The notes below the pieces were generated by a model. That model worked only from the letters and a program-made list of their open reading frames with translations. It was not told the origin of the DNA and searched no databases. Shown here one piece after another: positions 17,328 through 24,640 of a DNA stretch of 35,689 bases. The DNA lies in the NCBI RefSeq assembly GCF_900102165.1, contig NZ_FNBD01000021.1, forward strand, positions 1-35,689, in the 5' to 3' direction. Within the stretch, counting starts at the first letter, position 1, and every line of letters begins with the position of its first letter. The position numbers and the translations under genes are program-made. The DNA comes from Cellulophaga baltica (lineage in GTDB: Bacteria > Bacteroidota > Bacteroidia > Flavobacteriales > Flavobacteriaceae).

Positions 17328-17945
17328 ATGAAGAAACAATTTTTATTTTTAGCCTTAGGTATAGTTTTCCTTAGCAGTTGCAACTTTAAAAAAGACAAAA
17401 AAGAGGATAATGCCGACAGTTTATCAACAGTTGAATCTCACGAAAGCTTAGAAGAGAATGCAAACAACTCAAACCAAAAATTATCCTTTACTTTTAACGG
17501 AGAAAATTTTGAAAATGACCTTACCCGACCTTTTGAATTAGAGGCGACTTATGTAAAAGGGGATACTTGGATAATTTCTTTTACAGGCTTAGAAACAGAT
17601 GTTGACCCTGAATCAGGTGATTATAAAGAAGTTACTATGAGTTTTAATTTAGTGGATTATAAGTTTACTACCGATAGATTTGACATCTTGAATTGCACGA
17701 TTAATTTAATGGGTTTTGAGGATATTGATGCCAGTGATGAGATTCTTACTTCGAACGACCATCAATTTTTATTGGAAATTACTGGTGTAGAAAAAGTTAA
17801 AACAGAAACGGTTTATGGGATTACTACAGATTTTTATAGTATAAACGGTATATTTTCTGGTGAGTTTAGAAATATGACTGGCACCAAGACATTTAAAGTA
17901 GAAAACGGCAGTTTTGAAAACTACATGTTACCGTATACTCCATAA
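17328..17945 (+). CDS. Hypothetical lipoprotein
   Basis: A 205-residue protein with a clear lipoprotein signal (FLSSC, C18), a low-complexity charged linker (about 19-50) and a beta-rich C-terminal domain. I do not recognise the domain. The gene is the last of the plus-strand block in island 1, 44 bp behind the HSL-type hydrolase, and ends about 220 bp before the right att site. A shared promoter with the upstream genes is likely. Its function is unknown. Confidence 0.75.
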   Translation: MKKQFLFLALGIVFLSSCNFKKDKKEDNADSLSTVESHESLEENANNSNQKLSFTFNGENFENDLTRPFELEATYVKGDTWIISFTGLETDVDPESGDYKEVTMSFNLVDYKFTTDRFDILNCTINLMGFEDIDASDEILTSNDHQFLLEITGVEKVKTETVYGITTDFYSINGIFSGEFRNMTGTKTFKVENGSFENYMLPYTP

Positions 17946-18091
17946 AATTAGAAGTTGTTTTATAATTTTCACTATTTCAAAAAACTATTTAAACTTTTTA
18001 AAACAAAATCAAAGGATATAATATAATTATTGTAAAGATGTTTTAATTTTACAATTAATAAAGAACAAAAGTCCATAAAAAATAAGTTACT

Positions 18092-18103
18092 TATTCGGTT
18101 ACC
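18092..18103 (+). repeat. Candidate integrase arm site, right end of island 1
   Basis: TATTCGGTTACC, identical to 269-280 and inverted at 303-314. It lies 62 bp left of the att core; the different arm at 67-81 lies 65 bp left of its own core. This equal geometry supports an integrase-binding role. Confidence 0.55.
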
Positions 18104-18165
18104 AAAATTAGTTTTTAATTTTCAACTTATTGATTTATAAAAGTATAGGGTGGTTTAAGAACATT

Positions 18166-18178
18166 CTGCCACCCCGAC
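18166..18178 (+). repeat. Attachment site: direct repeat between islands 1 and 2
   Basis: CTGCCACCCCGAC, an exact copy of 147-159 and 18,019 bp away. The preceding bases (TT against TC) no longer match a T-stem fully. It marks the right end of island 1 and the left end of island 2. Confidence 0.7.
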
Positions 18179-18200
18179 GAACCTAGAGATAGGTTGTATT

Positions 18201-18234
18201 AAAACACTGTTAATCGTATGATTATCAGTGTTTT
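18201..18234 (+). terminator. Hairpin behind the second att site
   Basis: Arms 18201-18215 and 18220-18234 pair around GTAT with one G-T wobble, and six T follow. The inner stem TAATC-GATTA equals that at 183-216, while the outer stem changes on both sides (ACTTG/CAAGT against CACTG/CAGTG), keeping the pairing. Confidence 0.55.
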
Positions 18235-18280
18235 TTGTTTTTAAGGGTATCAGATGATATCAAATAATAACAAATAAAAG

Positions 18281-18300
18281 GTGTACAATCAGGTGTGCAC
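18281..18300. repeat. Candidate arm site of integrase 2
   Basis: GTGTACA and TGTGCAC form a near-inverted repeat around six bases. The first 15 bases, GTGTACAATCAGGTG, match GTGTGCAATTAGGTG at 67-81 at 13 positions. It lies 102 bp right of the att core. Confidence 0.5.
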
Positions 18301-18390
18301 ATTTTTAACTTAATTGTCGTAAATTCATAGCGCATTTAAAAGCAATTTGACTTTCGTTTTTAAAAAAAATGTCAAACTAAAGCTATAAAC

Positions 18391-19653
18391 ATGCAGACAA
18401 GCAGCACCTTTTCCGTTATTTTCTTCACAAGAAAATCAAGAAGTACATCGAACAAGTTATCCATCTATGTGCGTATTACCGTTACAGGACAACGTTCAGA
18501 AATTAGTCTAAAGAGAACTATTTTATTTAAAGACTGGGATAGTTCAAAGAATCGAGGTCGAGGAAGCTCTTATAAAATAAGAGTTTTAAACACCTATTTA
18601 GACCAAGTATATAGCGAGTTGCTAGATTGCCATAAACAGCTCTTGGAAGAGTCAAAAATTATTACAGCGAATGCTATAAAGGTTCGTTACTTAGGAGAGG
18701 ATGATACTCAAAAGACCTTGCGAGATGTTATTAGCTATCATAATGACCATATGCTAACAGTTTTAAAATATGGTACAATGAAAAACTACTATACCACCGA
18801 AAAATATTTGTATAAATTCTTAAGCGAAGAGCTAAAAGCTAGTGATATTTATCTAAAGCAACTGAACTATCGTTTTATATGTGACTTTGAGCACTACTTG
18901 AGAAAGTTCAAAAATGCAAAGAAACAGTTGATGATGACTAACAACGGCGTCATGAAGCATTTAGAACGCTTCAAGAAAATAATCAACCGGGCGCTAAAAT
19001 TGGAATGGATACTAAAGAATCCATTTCAGCAATTTCAGTTAAAATTTGATAAATATGATAGACAATATCTAACAGAGCGAGAATTGCATGTTTTAGAAAA
19101 TATGCACTACAGCAATGATCGTTTAGAAAAGGTAAAAGATTGCTTTGTATTTTCTTGTTATACAGGATTATCGTTTATAGATGTAAAAGGTCTCACTAAA
19201 AAACAGCTAACACTAGGCATTGATAATACTTATTGGATATTTACCAAACGAGAGAAAACAGATGAAATAGTAAAAGTTCCTATTTTACCTAAAGCGATGG
19301 AAATACTTAAAAAGTATAAAACGAGGCTTAAAATTAATGACAATGAAGCCTTACTTCCCTTAAGTTCCAATCAAAAGACGAATAGTTACTTAAAAGAAAT
19401 AGCCAAAGATTGTGGTATTCAAAAGAATCTAACTTTCCATGTTGCCAGACACACTTTTGCAACCTCCGTGATGCTCTCCAATGGCGTGCCCATAGAAACG
19501 GTATCGAAGCTCTTAGGACATACCAAACTATCAACAACACAAATCTATGCTAGGGTAGTGGAGACTAAAATTAGTGAGGATATTGGTAATCTTTTATTAC
19601 GATTTAAACAGAAAGAAGCTATTAAAATGAATGTAAAATATGGAGTTCAATGA
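18391..19653 (+). CDS. Tyrosine recombinase/integrase of island 2
   Basis: A 420-residue integrase of the same subfamily as the one at 363, with arm-binding (about 5-60), SAM-like (about 108-215) and catalytic domains. Catalytic residues are H350 and R353 in HVARH, H377 in LLGH and Y386 in QIYARV; S261 again stands where most tyrosine recombinases have the first arginine. The proteins are clearly homologous but diverged, and their candidate arm sites differ too, so each probably serves its own island. It directly follows the second att repeat. Downstream lies a truncated copy of repeat A. Confidence 0.95.
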   Translation: MQTSSTFSVIFFTRKSRSTSNKLSIYVRITVTGQRSEISLKRTILFKDWDSSKNRGRGSSYKIRVLNTYLDQVYSELLDCHKQLLEESKIITANAIKVRYLGEDDTQKTLRDVISYHNDHMLTVLKYGTMKNYYTTEKYLYKFLSEELKASDIYLKQLNYRFICDFEHYLRKFKNAKKQLMMTNNGVMKHLERFKKIINRALKLEWILKNPFQQFQLKFDKYDRQYLTERELHVLENMHYSNDRLEKVKDCFVFSCYTGLSFIDVKGLTKKQLTLGIDNTYWIFTKREKTDEIVKVPILPKAMEILKKYKTRLKINDNEALLPLSSNQKTNSYLKEIAKDCGIQKNLTFHVARHTFATSVMLSNGVPIETVSKLLGHTKLSTTQIYARVVETKISEDIGNLLLRFKQKEAIKMNVKYGVQ

Positions 19654-19928
19654 AATAGTATAACCTGAAGAAGGCAAGATAATTATAAGTGAGAGAACTT
19701 ATAAAAAAAGAATGTTTATACTATTATAATCAGATTTAACAAATTTTTTGGTAGTGCAAAAAAAGGAGTTGGTCAGTATGCGTAATATCTATTTTTGTTA
19801 CCATAATAACAAACTAACTTTACGCCCGATGGTTGCAAATAAGGTTAAAAAAATAGAAAAGTGATAAAACTGAAATGGACAGTCTACTTAATTTCGTAAA
19901 TTGCACATAAGCTATTCACAAAAAAATA
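19654..19928. other. Region between integrase 2 and the small membrane gene, with umuC relic
   Basis: TTATAAGT (19683-19690) and ACTTATAA (19697-19704) form a hairpin. From 19753 the sequence aligns with the end of umuC and its downstream DNA (30129-30215), including the last codons QKKDLV (here QKKELV) and CGCCCGATGGTTGCAAA. Nothing of umuC upstream of these codons remains. A 28-codon ORF from 19778, behind AAAGGAG, encodes NKLTLRPMVA; the umuC copy has NKLALRPMVA in a 22-codon ORF. Confidence 0.6.
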
Positions 19929-20371
19929 ATGATATACAAACTATATCTTTTTCTTCTACTACAATTGCCTATAGGCACACGAAACCCAGATGACAATAAT
20001 CCTATCGATCTTGGAAACGCTTTTGATGTCGTTGTATATATTATTCTGCCTGTACTAATGATTATCTTTTATATCCTTTGGAGGAGGAAGAAAAAGAAGG
20101 ATAAGAATTAAAATGTCCTGTAGATAACTTATTTATATAAAATTAAAGTTCATCACATAAAGCGCCCTGATTCGATTTTAATGAACGCTTATCTACCTGA
20201 ACACTATAAAATCGAAACAGGATCCAGGGAAAGGTTAGCTATGTTAAAATTTGGGGTTTTACTTTTTTTAACCAAGAGCATCTTCCTTTTTTAAAGTCTC
20301 AATAGAGCGCAAAAAAAGATCAAATAAAATAGGATTTGTGCTGTAGTTCATTTATTTCTTTCAGAGCCAAT
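19753..20371. repeat. Repeat A, copy 3: truncated and interrupted
   Basis: Homologous segments are 19753-19839 (umuC tail and leader), the hairpin 20166-20221 and 20235-20371. They correspond to 30129-30450 but are split by about 300 bp that carry the small membrane-protein gene. Homology stops at TTTCAGAGCCAATT (20371), so the rest of the repeat is lost. The hairpin keeps its loop while both stem sides differ from the other copies. Confidence 0.7.
19929..20111 (+). CDS. Small single-pass membrane protein
   Basis: A 60-residue protein with a weak N-terminal hydrophobic start, the segment NPDDNNPIDLGNAFDVVVYI, one strong transmembrane helix (about 34-52) and a very basic tail RRKKKKDKN. Similar short proteins with a PIDL-N-FD motif before the helix occur widely in Flavobacteriia and have no established function. 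It lies in DNA inserted between the two parts of repeat A copy 3. The composition and the family resemblance make it a real gene; its role is unknown. Confidence 0.75.
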   Translation: MIYKLYLFLLLQLPIGTRNPDDNNPIDLGNAFDVVVYIILPVLMIIFYILWRRKKKKDKN

Positions 20372-20433
20372 TGTAAAAGTGTTTTAACTAAGTGAATAAT
20401 GCTTTTGATAAATACGAATTGCAAAATTCTTAC
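20112..20433. other. Gene-free stretch with repeat A hairpin
   Basis: Contains the 15-bp hairpin 20166-20180 with 20207-20221 (one mismatch, loop of 26 bases) and the repeat A segment 20235-20371. The last 60 bases lead to the 3' end of the minus-strand kinase gene. No further gene or clear terminator is seen. Confidence 0.5.
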
Positions 20434-23400
20434 TTAAGCCGGAATGTAAATATGAAAAACAGCACCTTCATTTACGGTACTTTTTGCCATAATATGACCT
20501 TTATGATTTTCAATTATTTTTTTGACGATTGCAAGTCCAATACCTGTACCTGTGTATTCATCGTTACTATGTAATCGTTGAAACACCTCAAATATTTTTT
20601 CACTGAATTCTTGCTCGAATCCGATACCATTGTCGGCAAAGCGAATGTGGCAATACTTCTTAGTGTCATCTAAGGTTTCGATGTCCAGATCTTTACCTTT
20701 TACATGCTCACAATCAATTTCTATTACTAACGGTTGCTCTTCGCGAGCGAACTTAATGGAGTTACTAATTAAATTATGTATAATTTGTTTAAACTGTATG
20801 GGGATAATTCTAACCTTGCATTGAATATTCAAATTGAAAGTAACCTCGTTATTTTTTAAATCTTCACTTAATGTTTCTTGTACATCTTCAATTACTTCGT
20901 TAAGATTTAAAATTTCGTAGGTGATATCTTCAACTTTTGTTCTCGAATACGCAAGTAGGTCTTGAATTAAGGTTTGCATTCTAAATGCAGCTTTCTGCAT
21001 TCTTGTAAAATCATGCTTTGCCCTATCTGATAAACTTTCGAATTCTGTTTCTAGAATACGAGAGGCGAATATTTGAATTTTGCGCAGCGGTTCTTGCAGA
21101 TCATGACTAGAGATATATACAAACGACTGTAGCTCTTTATTCATTTTTTCGAGGTCTACATTTTTATGTTGTAGTTCGTTGGTTCGTGTTTGAACCATTT
21201 TCTCTAATTCGTTAGTGAACATTTTTTGTTCTTGAATATCGGTGCTGGTACCGACCCACATTTTTATATTGCCATCATTATCCTTTTGAGGGATAGCGCG
21301 ACTTAATTGCCATCGGTATTCTCCAATTGCATTTCTAAAGCGATGTTCGAGTAAGAAGTCGGTTCCTGTACTTATGGCTTCTGTCCAGAGTCTAATATTT
21401 TCTTCCCGATCATCAGAATGTACAATTTGAATCCATCCTTCCTTATAAACTTGTTCAGGCGTTAATCCTGAGAAGTCAAAAACCGATTTATTGAAATAAT
21501 TCAAGTTTCCTTCGGCATCAGATGTCCAAACAAATTGGGGCATAGAGTCTGCCAATAATCTAAACTTTTCTTCTCGCTCTAATAGCTGTTGTTGAAAATT
21601 TCGCTCTTCTGTAATATCGCGTACAGTGCCCAATAATCTTATTGGGTTCTTATCTTCATCGAAGAAAATTTTTCCTTTTACATCGATCCAATGTATCGAT
21701 TGGTCTTTCCATATTACCCGAGATTGGTATCGTAAGGTTCCTTCTTTGAATGCATTTTCAAAGGCTTCTTTTCGTAGGTTAAGATCATCTGGGTGAATAT
21801 TATTCACCATAACCTCATGCGTTAAACTTGTTTCGTTATCAAAGCCTAAAATTTCATAACACCTCTTAGAAGCTATAATATCGTCAGTTTTTAAATCGAC
21901 ATCAAAGACCCCTAGCTCACTAGCTTCAATAATTAGGCCCAGTTTTTCTTCACTTTCTTCAATAACATGTTTAGCCTTTACCATTGCGGTTACTTCGGTG
22001 GCAATGGCCATGATACCCGTAATTTTATTATCCTCTTTTAACGGATGATAAACAAAATTAAAATATTTTGTTTCAGGAGTGCCTTGGGTGTTTAATACCA
22101 CCGGAAATTCATAACCATAAAAAGCTTCGCCTGATTTGTATACATCATCGATTATAGGTTCAATAAGAGTTTTAAGCTCTGGCAAGCTATCAAAAACTGG
22201 TTTTCCTATAAATTCTTTATCTGTTTTATCTATAATTTCTAGATAACTTTTGTTAGCTATTTCCACTATATGGTCAGGTCCTCTAAAAATAGTAATGCCT
22301 AATGGCGCTTGCATAACCGTATTTCTAAATCTCTTTTCGCTTTCTTCGACCTTAATTTTAGCTTCGTGTAATTCAGTAACTTCTGCAGCAGTGTTCATTA
22401 CCGCATACACTTTGCCAGATTCATCGAATAAAGGAGTAAAACTATAATTGAAAAAGAACGTTTTTAAAATACCATCTATTCTTAATTCAACTCTTTGGTT
22501 TTTAGTGTGAAATGGAATTCCTGTATGGAATACCCCACGAACTTGTTTGAATATTTGTTGATTTTCTAATTCTGGTAAGATATCTGAAAATAACTTACCA
22601 ATTACGTCATTTCCTTTCCCCCAGGCATCCATAACAGACTGGTTTGCCAATGAGATCATCATTTCATCTCCAACATATACGGCAATAGGGAATGGGGCAC
22701 TTTCGACCAAGGCTCGTATATTTTGTTCACTTTCCTTAATCTTATTGTTTAAAAGTGCTTGCGTGGTTACCTCTGTCGCAATGATACCAAGACCATTAAT
22801 ATTCTTTTCTAAATCTCTCTGCGGATAAACAATGAAGTTGTAATATTTCGTCTTAGCTACACCGTCTTGTACTAAATATAGAGGAGTTTCTAATGCGGTA
22901 AAAGGATTGCCGGTTTCATAAACCTCTTTAAATATTTTATCATAACCCTGATCGATCAGTTCTGGCAATAATTCGAAATATGGTTTGCCAATTACATCTT
23001 CACCTTTTCCCCAATACTCAATAATGGTATTGTTGGCAATGGTGATCACTAAATCTTCACCAGATAAAATAGCAATTGAGGATGGTGATGATTGTATAAG
23101 ATTGTGATAACGGGTTTCACTTTCTTCAACCTTCTTTCTTGCTAATACGCGCGTAGTTACATCTTCTAATGTACCGTTTAGGCGATAGGCAATAGAGTCG
23201 TCATTAAACCATGCTCTACCTTTAGCATGTAAAATAATCTCTTTTTTGTTGATCAGGTTGTTAATTCTGAATTCAATATCATAACTGCCGCCCGAAGAAT
23301 AATCTAATGCTATTTGAATTTCAGAGGCAACCCGATCCCTATCTTGTTCATTAATGGCATTAAGCGCATCTGTTAATTCAAGCTCGTTCTTATGAGGTAG

Positions 23401-24021
23401 CCCAAACCAATCTTTTAGTCTATCGTTAGCGGTAAAAATATTGGTTTGCGGGTTATAGTCCCACGTGCCCAGCTCAGCTGCTGCAATGGCAAATTGTAAT
23501 TGATTTTTACTTTCTTGTAATTCTGATTCAAACGATTTTTGATCGGTAAAACCTTTTTCTTGCACTATAATTAAGACACCCCCAATTTCACCTGTCTCTA
23601 ATCGAATTGGGCTATAGGTGAATTCGAATTGATAATTGTATGTTTTATTATTTCTATTAAGAGGTAACGAAACTAATTGACGAGTGGTAGCATTACCGTT
23701 CATTATACTTTTTAGGGCAGAATCTATACTTTGCCAATCTTTGGCAAATTTCAATTTCATTCCATTCGCTAAAGTATTATGGTGTCGGCTTAAGCCTAAG
23801 GTCGAGTAAAAGCTATCGTTACATATTTCGATAGATTCATTACCCCACACTATACACATACTATATGGGGTATTGAGCATCGTGCTAACATTTGCTTTCA
23901 ATGTTTGCGACCAATTTTTTAATTCACCTAATGGGGTTTCGTTCCAATTGTACGATTCTATGAGTTTCCCCATTTCTCCGCCTCCTTGTAAAAAAATAAA
24001 TGAAGAGTCGTCAGTGTGCAT
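20434..24021 (-). CDS. Multi-PAS sensor histidine kinase
   Basis: A 1195-residue kinase without transmembrane segments. About seven PAS domains (near 35-150, 165-300, 310-425, 435-555, 565-685, 690-815 and 825-940) precede a short coiled coil, the dimerisation domain with phosphorylatable H973 in SSHDLQEPLR, and the ATPase domain with N-box N1083 (NLISNSIKF), ADNGIGF and GTGIGLAI. Three adjacent PAS units are strikingly alike (EYWGKGEDVIGKPYFELLPEL and DAWGKGNDVIGKLFSDILPEL), showing internal duplication. There is no receiver domain; the response regulator encoded 8 bp upstream is the obvious partner. It resembles phytochrome-like soluble kinases of the HWE/Rcp context. Its signal is unknown. 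Confidence 0.93.
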   Translation of the reverse strand: MHTDDSSFIFLQGGGEMGKLIESYNWNETPLGELKNWSQTLKANVSTMLNTPYSMCIVWGNESIEICNDSFYSTLGLSRHHNTLANGMKLKFAKDWQSIDSALKSIMNGNATTRQLVSLPLNRNNKTYNYQFEFTYSPIRLETGEIGGVLIIVQEKGFTDQKSFESELQESKNQLQFAIAAAELGTWDYNPQTNIFTANDRLKDWFGLPHKNELELTDALNAINEQDRDRVASEIQIALDYSSGGSYDIEFRINNLINKKEIILHAKGRAWFNDDSIAYRLNGTLEDVTTRVLARKKVEESETRYHNLIQSSPSSIAILSGEDLVITIANNTIIEYWGKGEDVIGKPYFELLPELIDQGYDKIFKEVYETGNPFTALETPLYLVQDGVAKTKYYNFIVYPQRDLEKNINGLGIIATEVTTQALLNNKIKESEQNIRALVESAPFPIAVYVGDEMMISLANQSVMDAWGKGNDVIGKLFSDILPELENQQIFKQVRGVFHTGIPFHTKNQRVELRIDGILKTFFFNYSFTPLFDESGKVYAVMNTAAEVTELHEAKIKVEESEKRFRNTVMQAPLGITIFRGPDHIVEIANKSYLEIIDKTDKEFIGKPVFDSLPELKTLIEPIIDDVYKSGEAFYGYEFPVVLNTQGTPETKYFNFVYHPLKEDNKITGIMAIATEVTAMVKAKHVIEESEEKLGLIIEASELGVFDVDLKTDDIIASKRCYEILGFDNETSLTHEVMVNNIHPDDLNLRKEAFENAFKEGTLRYQSRVIWKDQSIHWIDVKGKIFFDEDKNPIRLLGTVRDITEERNFQQQLLEREEKFRLLADSMPQFVWTSDAEGNLNYFNKSVFDFSGLTPEQVYKEGWIQIVHSDDREENIRLWTEAISTGTDFLLEHRFRNAIGEYRWQLSRAIPQKDNDGNIKMWVGTSTDIQEQKMFTNELEKMVQTRTNELQHKNVDLEKMNKELQSFVYISSHDLQEPLRKIQIFASRILETEFESLSDRAKHDFTRMQKAAFRMQTLIQDLLAYSRTKVEDITYEILNLNEVIEDVQETLSEDLKNNEVTFNLNIQCKVRIIPIQFKQIIHNLISNSIKFAREEQPLVIEIDCEHVKGKDLDIETLDDTKKYCHIRFADNGIGFEQEFSEKIFEVFQRLHSNDEYTGTGIGLAIVKKIIENHKGHIMAKSTVNEGAVFHIYIPA

Positions 24022-24029
24022 AAGTTAGT

Positions 24030-24479
24030 TTAAGGTTTGATGACAAAATTAGCCCTAGAAATTGAAGTGTTGTTTTCTTCGCTTAATAAAAGTATAGCTT
24101 GTTCAATAACTTTTTTTAAACATTTGTATGAGCTTGGTTTTTGAATGTAATAATGAGCACCCAAATCATAAAGTTCATCAACAACATTAGTGTTATAAGA
24201 TGTAGAATAAATTACAGTTGAAATGCTGGGTAATGAAGTGGATGATTTTATTTCTTTAATACATTCTAATCCAGTTTTTCTTGGCATATTCAAATCAAGA
24301 AATAATATATCTGGATTGCTACCTTCTTCAGAAGATAAAAATTCTAGAAGTTCAATTCCATTATGCAGAATTGTAAGAGCAGAAGATACATCTAACTCCT
24401 CTAATGCCTCTTTAAATATATCACAATCGTCTTTATCATCATCAACTAATAGTATGTGTAACTTATTCTTGTACCCCAT
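24030..24479 (-). CDS. Single-domain response regulator (Rcp1/CheY-like)
   Basis: A 149-residue receiver protein without an output domain. The acidic pocket is D13-D15 (VDDD), the phosphoacceptor D62 (FLDLNMP), and the conserved lysine K114 (IQKP). It starts the minus-strand pair and ends 8 bp before the PAS kinase. The extended loop around DILHNGIELLEF is typical of the Rcp1-like group that pairs with PAS or phytochrome kinases. The downstream effect is unknown, because there is no output domain. Confidence 0.93.
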   Translation of the reverse strand: MGYKNKLHILLVDDDKDDCDIFKEALEELDVSSALTILHNGIELLEFLSSEEGSNPDILFLDLNMPRKTGLECIKEIKSSTSLPSISTVIYSTSYNTNVVDELYDLGAHYYIQKPSSYKCLKKVIEQAILLLSEENNTSISRANFVIKP

Positions 24480-24640
24480 ATTCGAAAGTATTACCTATAT
24501 TTTTACTGCTAATTTCTGACAATATGGTTTTAAAAATAACTTATTTTTTCTTTTTCGACCCTATAAAAACAACTTATTATACAGGCCGCTATAAAAAGCC
24601 GGACTCCTGTTATTTACAGTTAACGTCTAAGCTTGAACAA

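Larger units (their letters stand above)
17946..18390. other. Junction between islands 1 and 2
   Basis: No gene is seen. From left to right the stretch holds the arm site TATTCGGTTACC (18092-18103), the att repeat (18166-18178), a terminator-like hairpin (18201-18234), the near-inverted arm site GTGTACA...TGTGCAC (18281-18300) and TTTGAC...GTCAAA (18346-18376) just ahead of integrase 2. The layout repeats that of 67-335 in order and spacing. Confidence 0.65.

Noticed and set aside
20434-24021. Hybrid histidine kinase with built-in receiver
   Set aside because: The protein ends directly after the ATPase domain; the receiver is a separate gene at 24030-24479.
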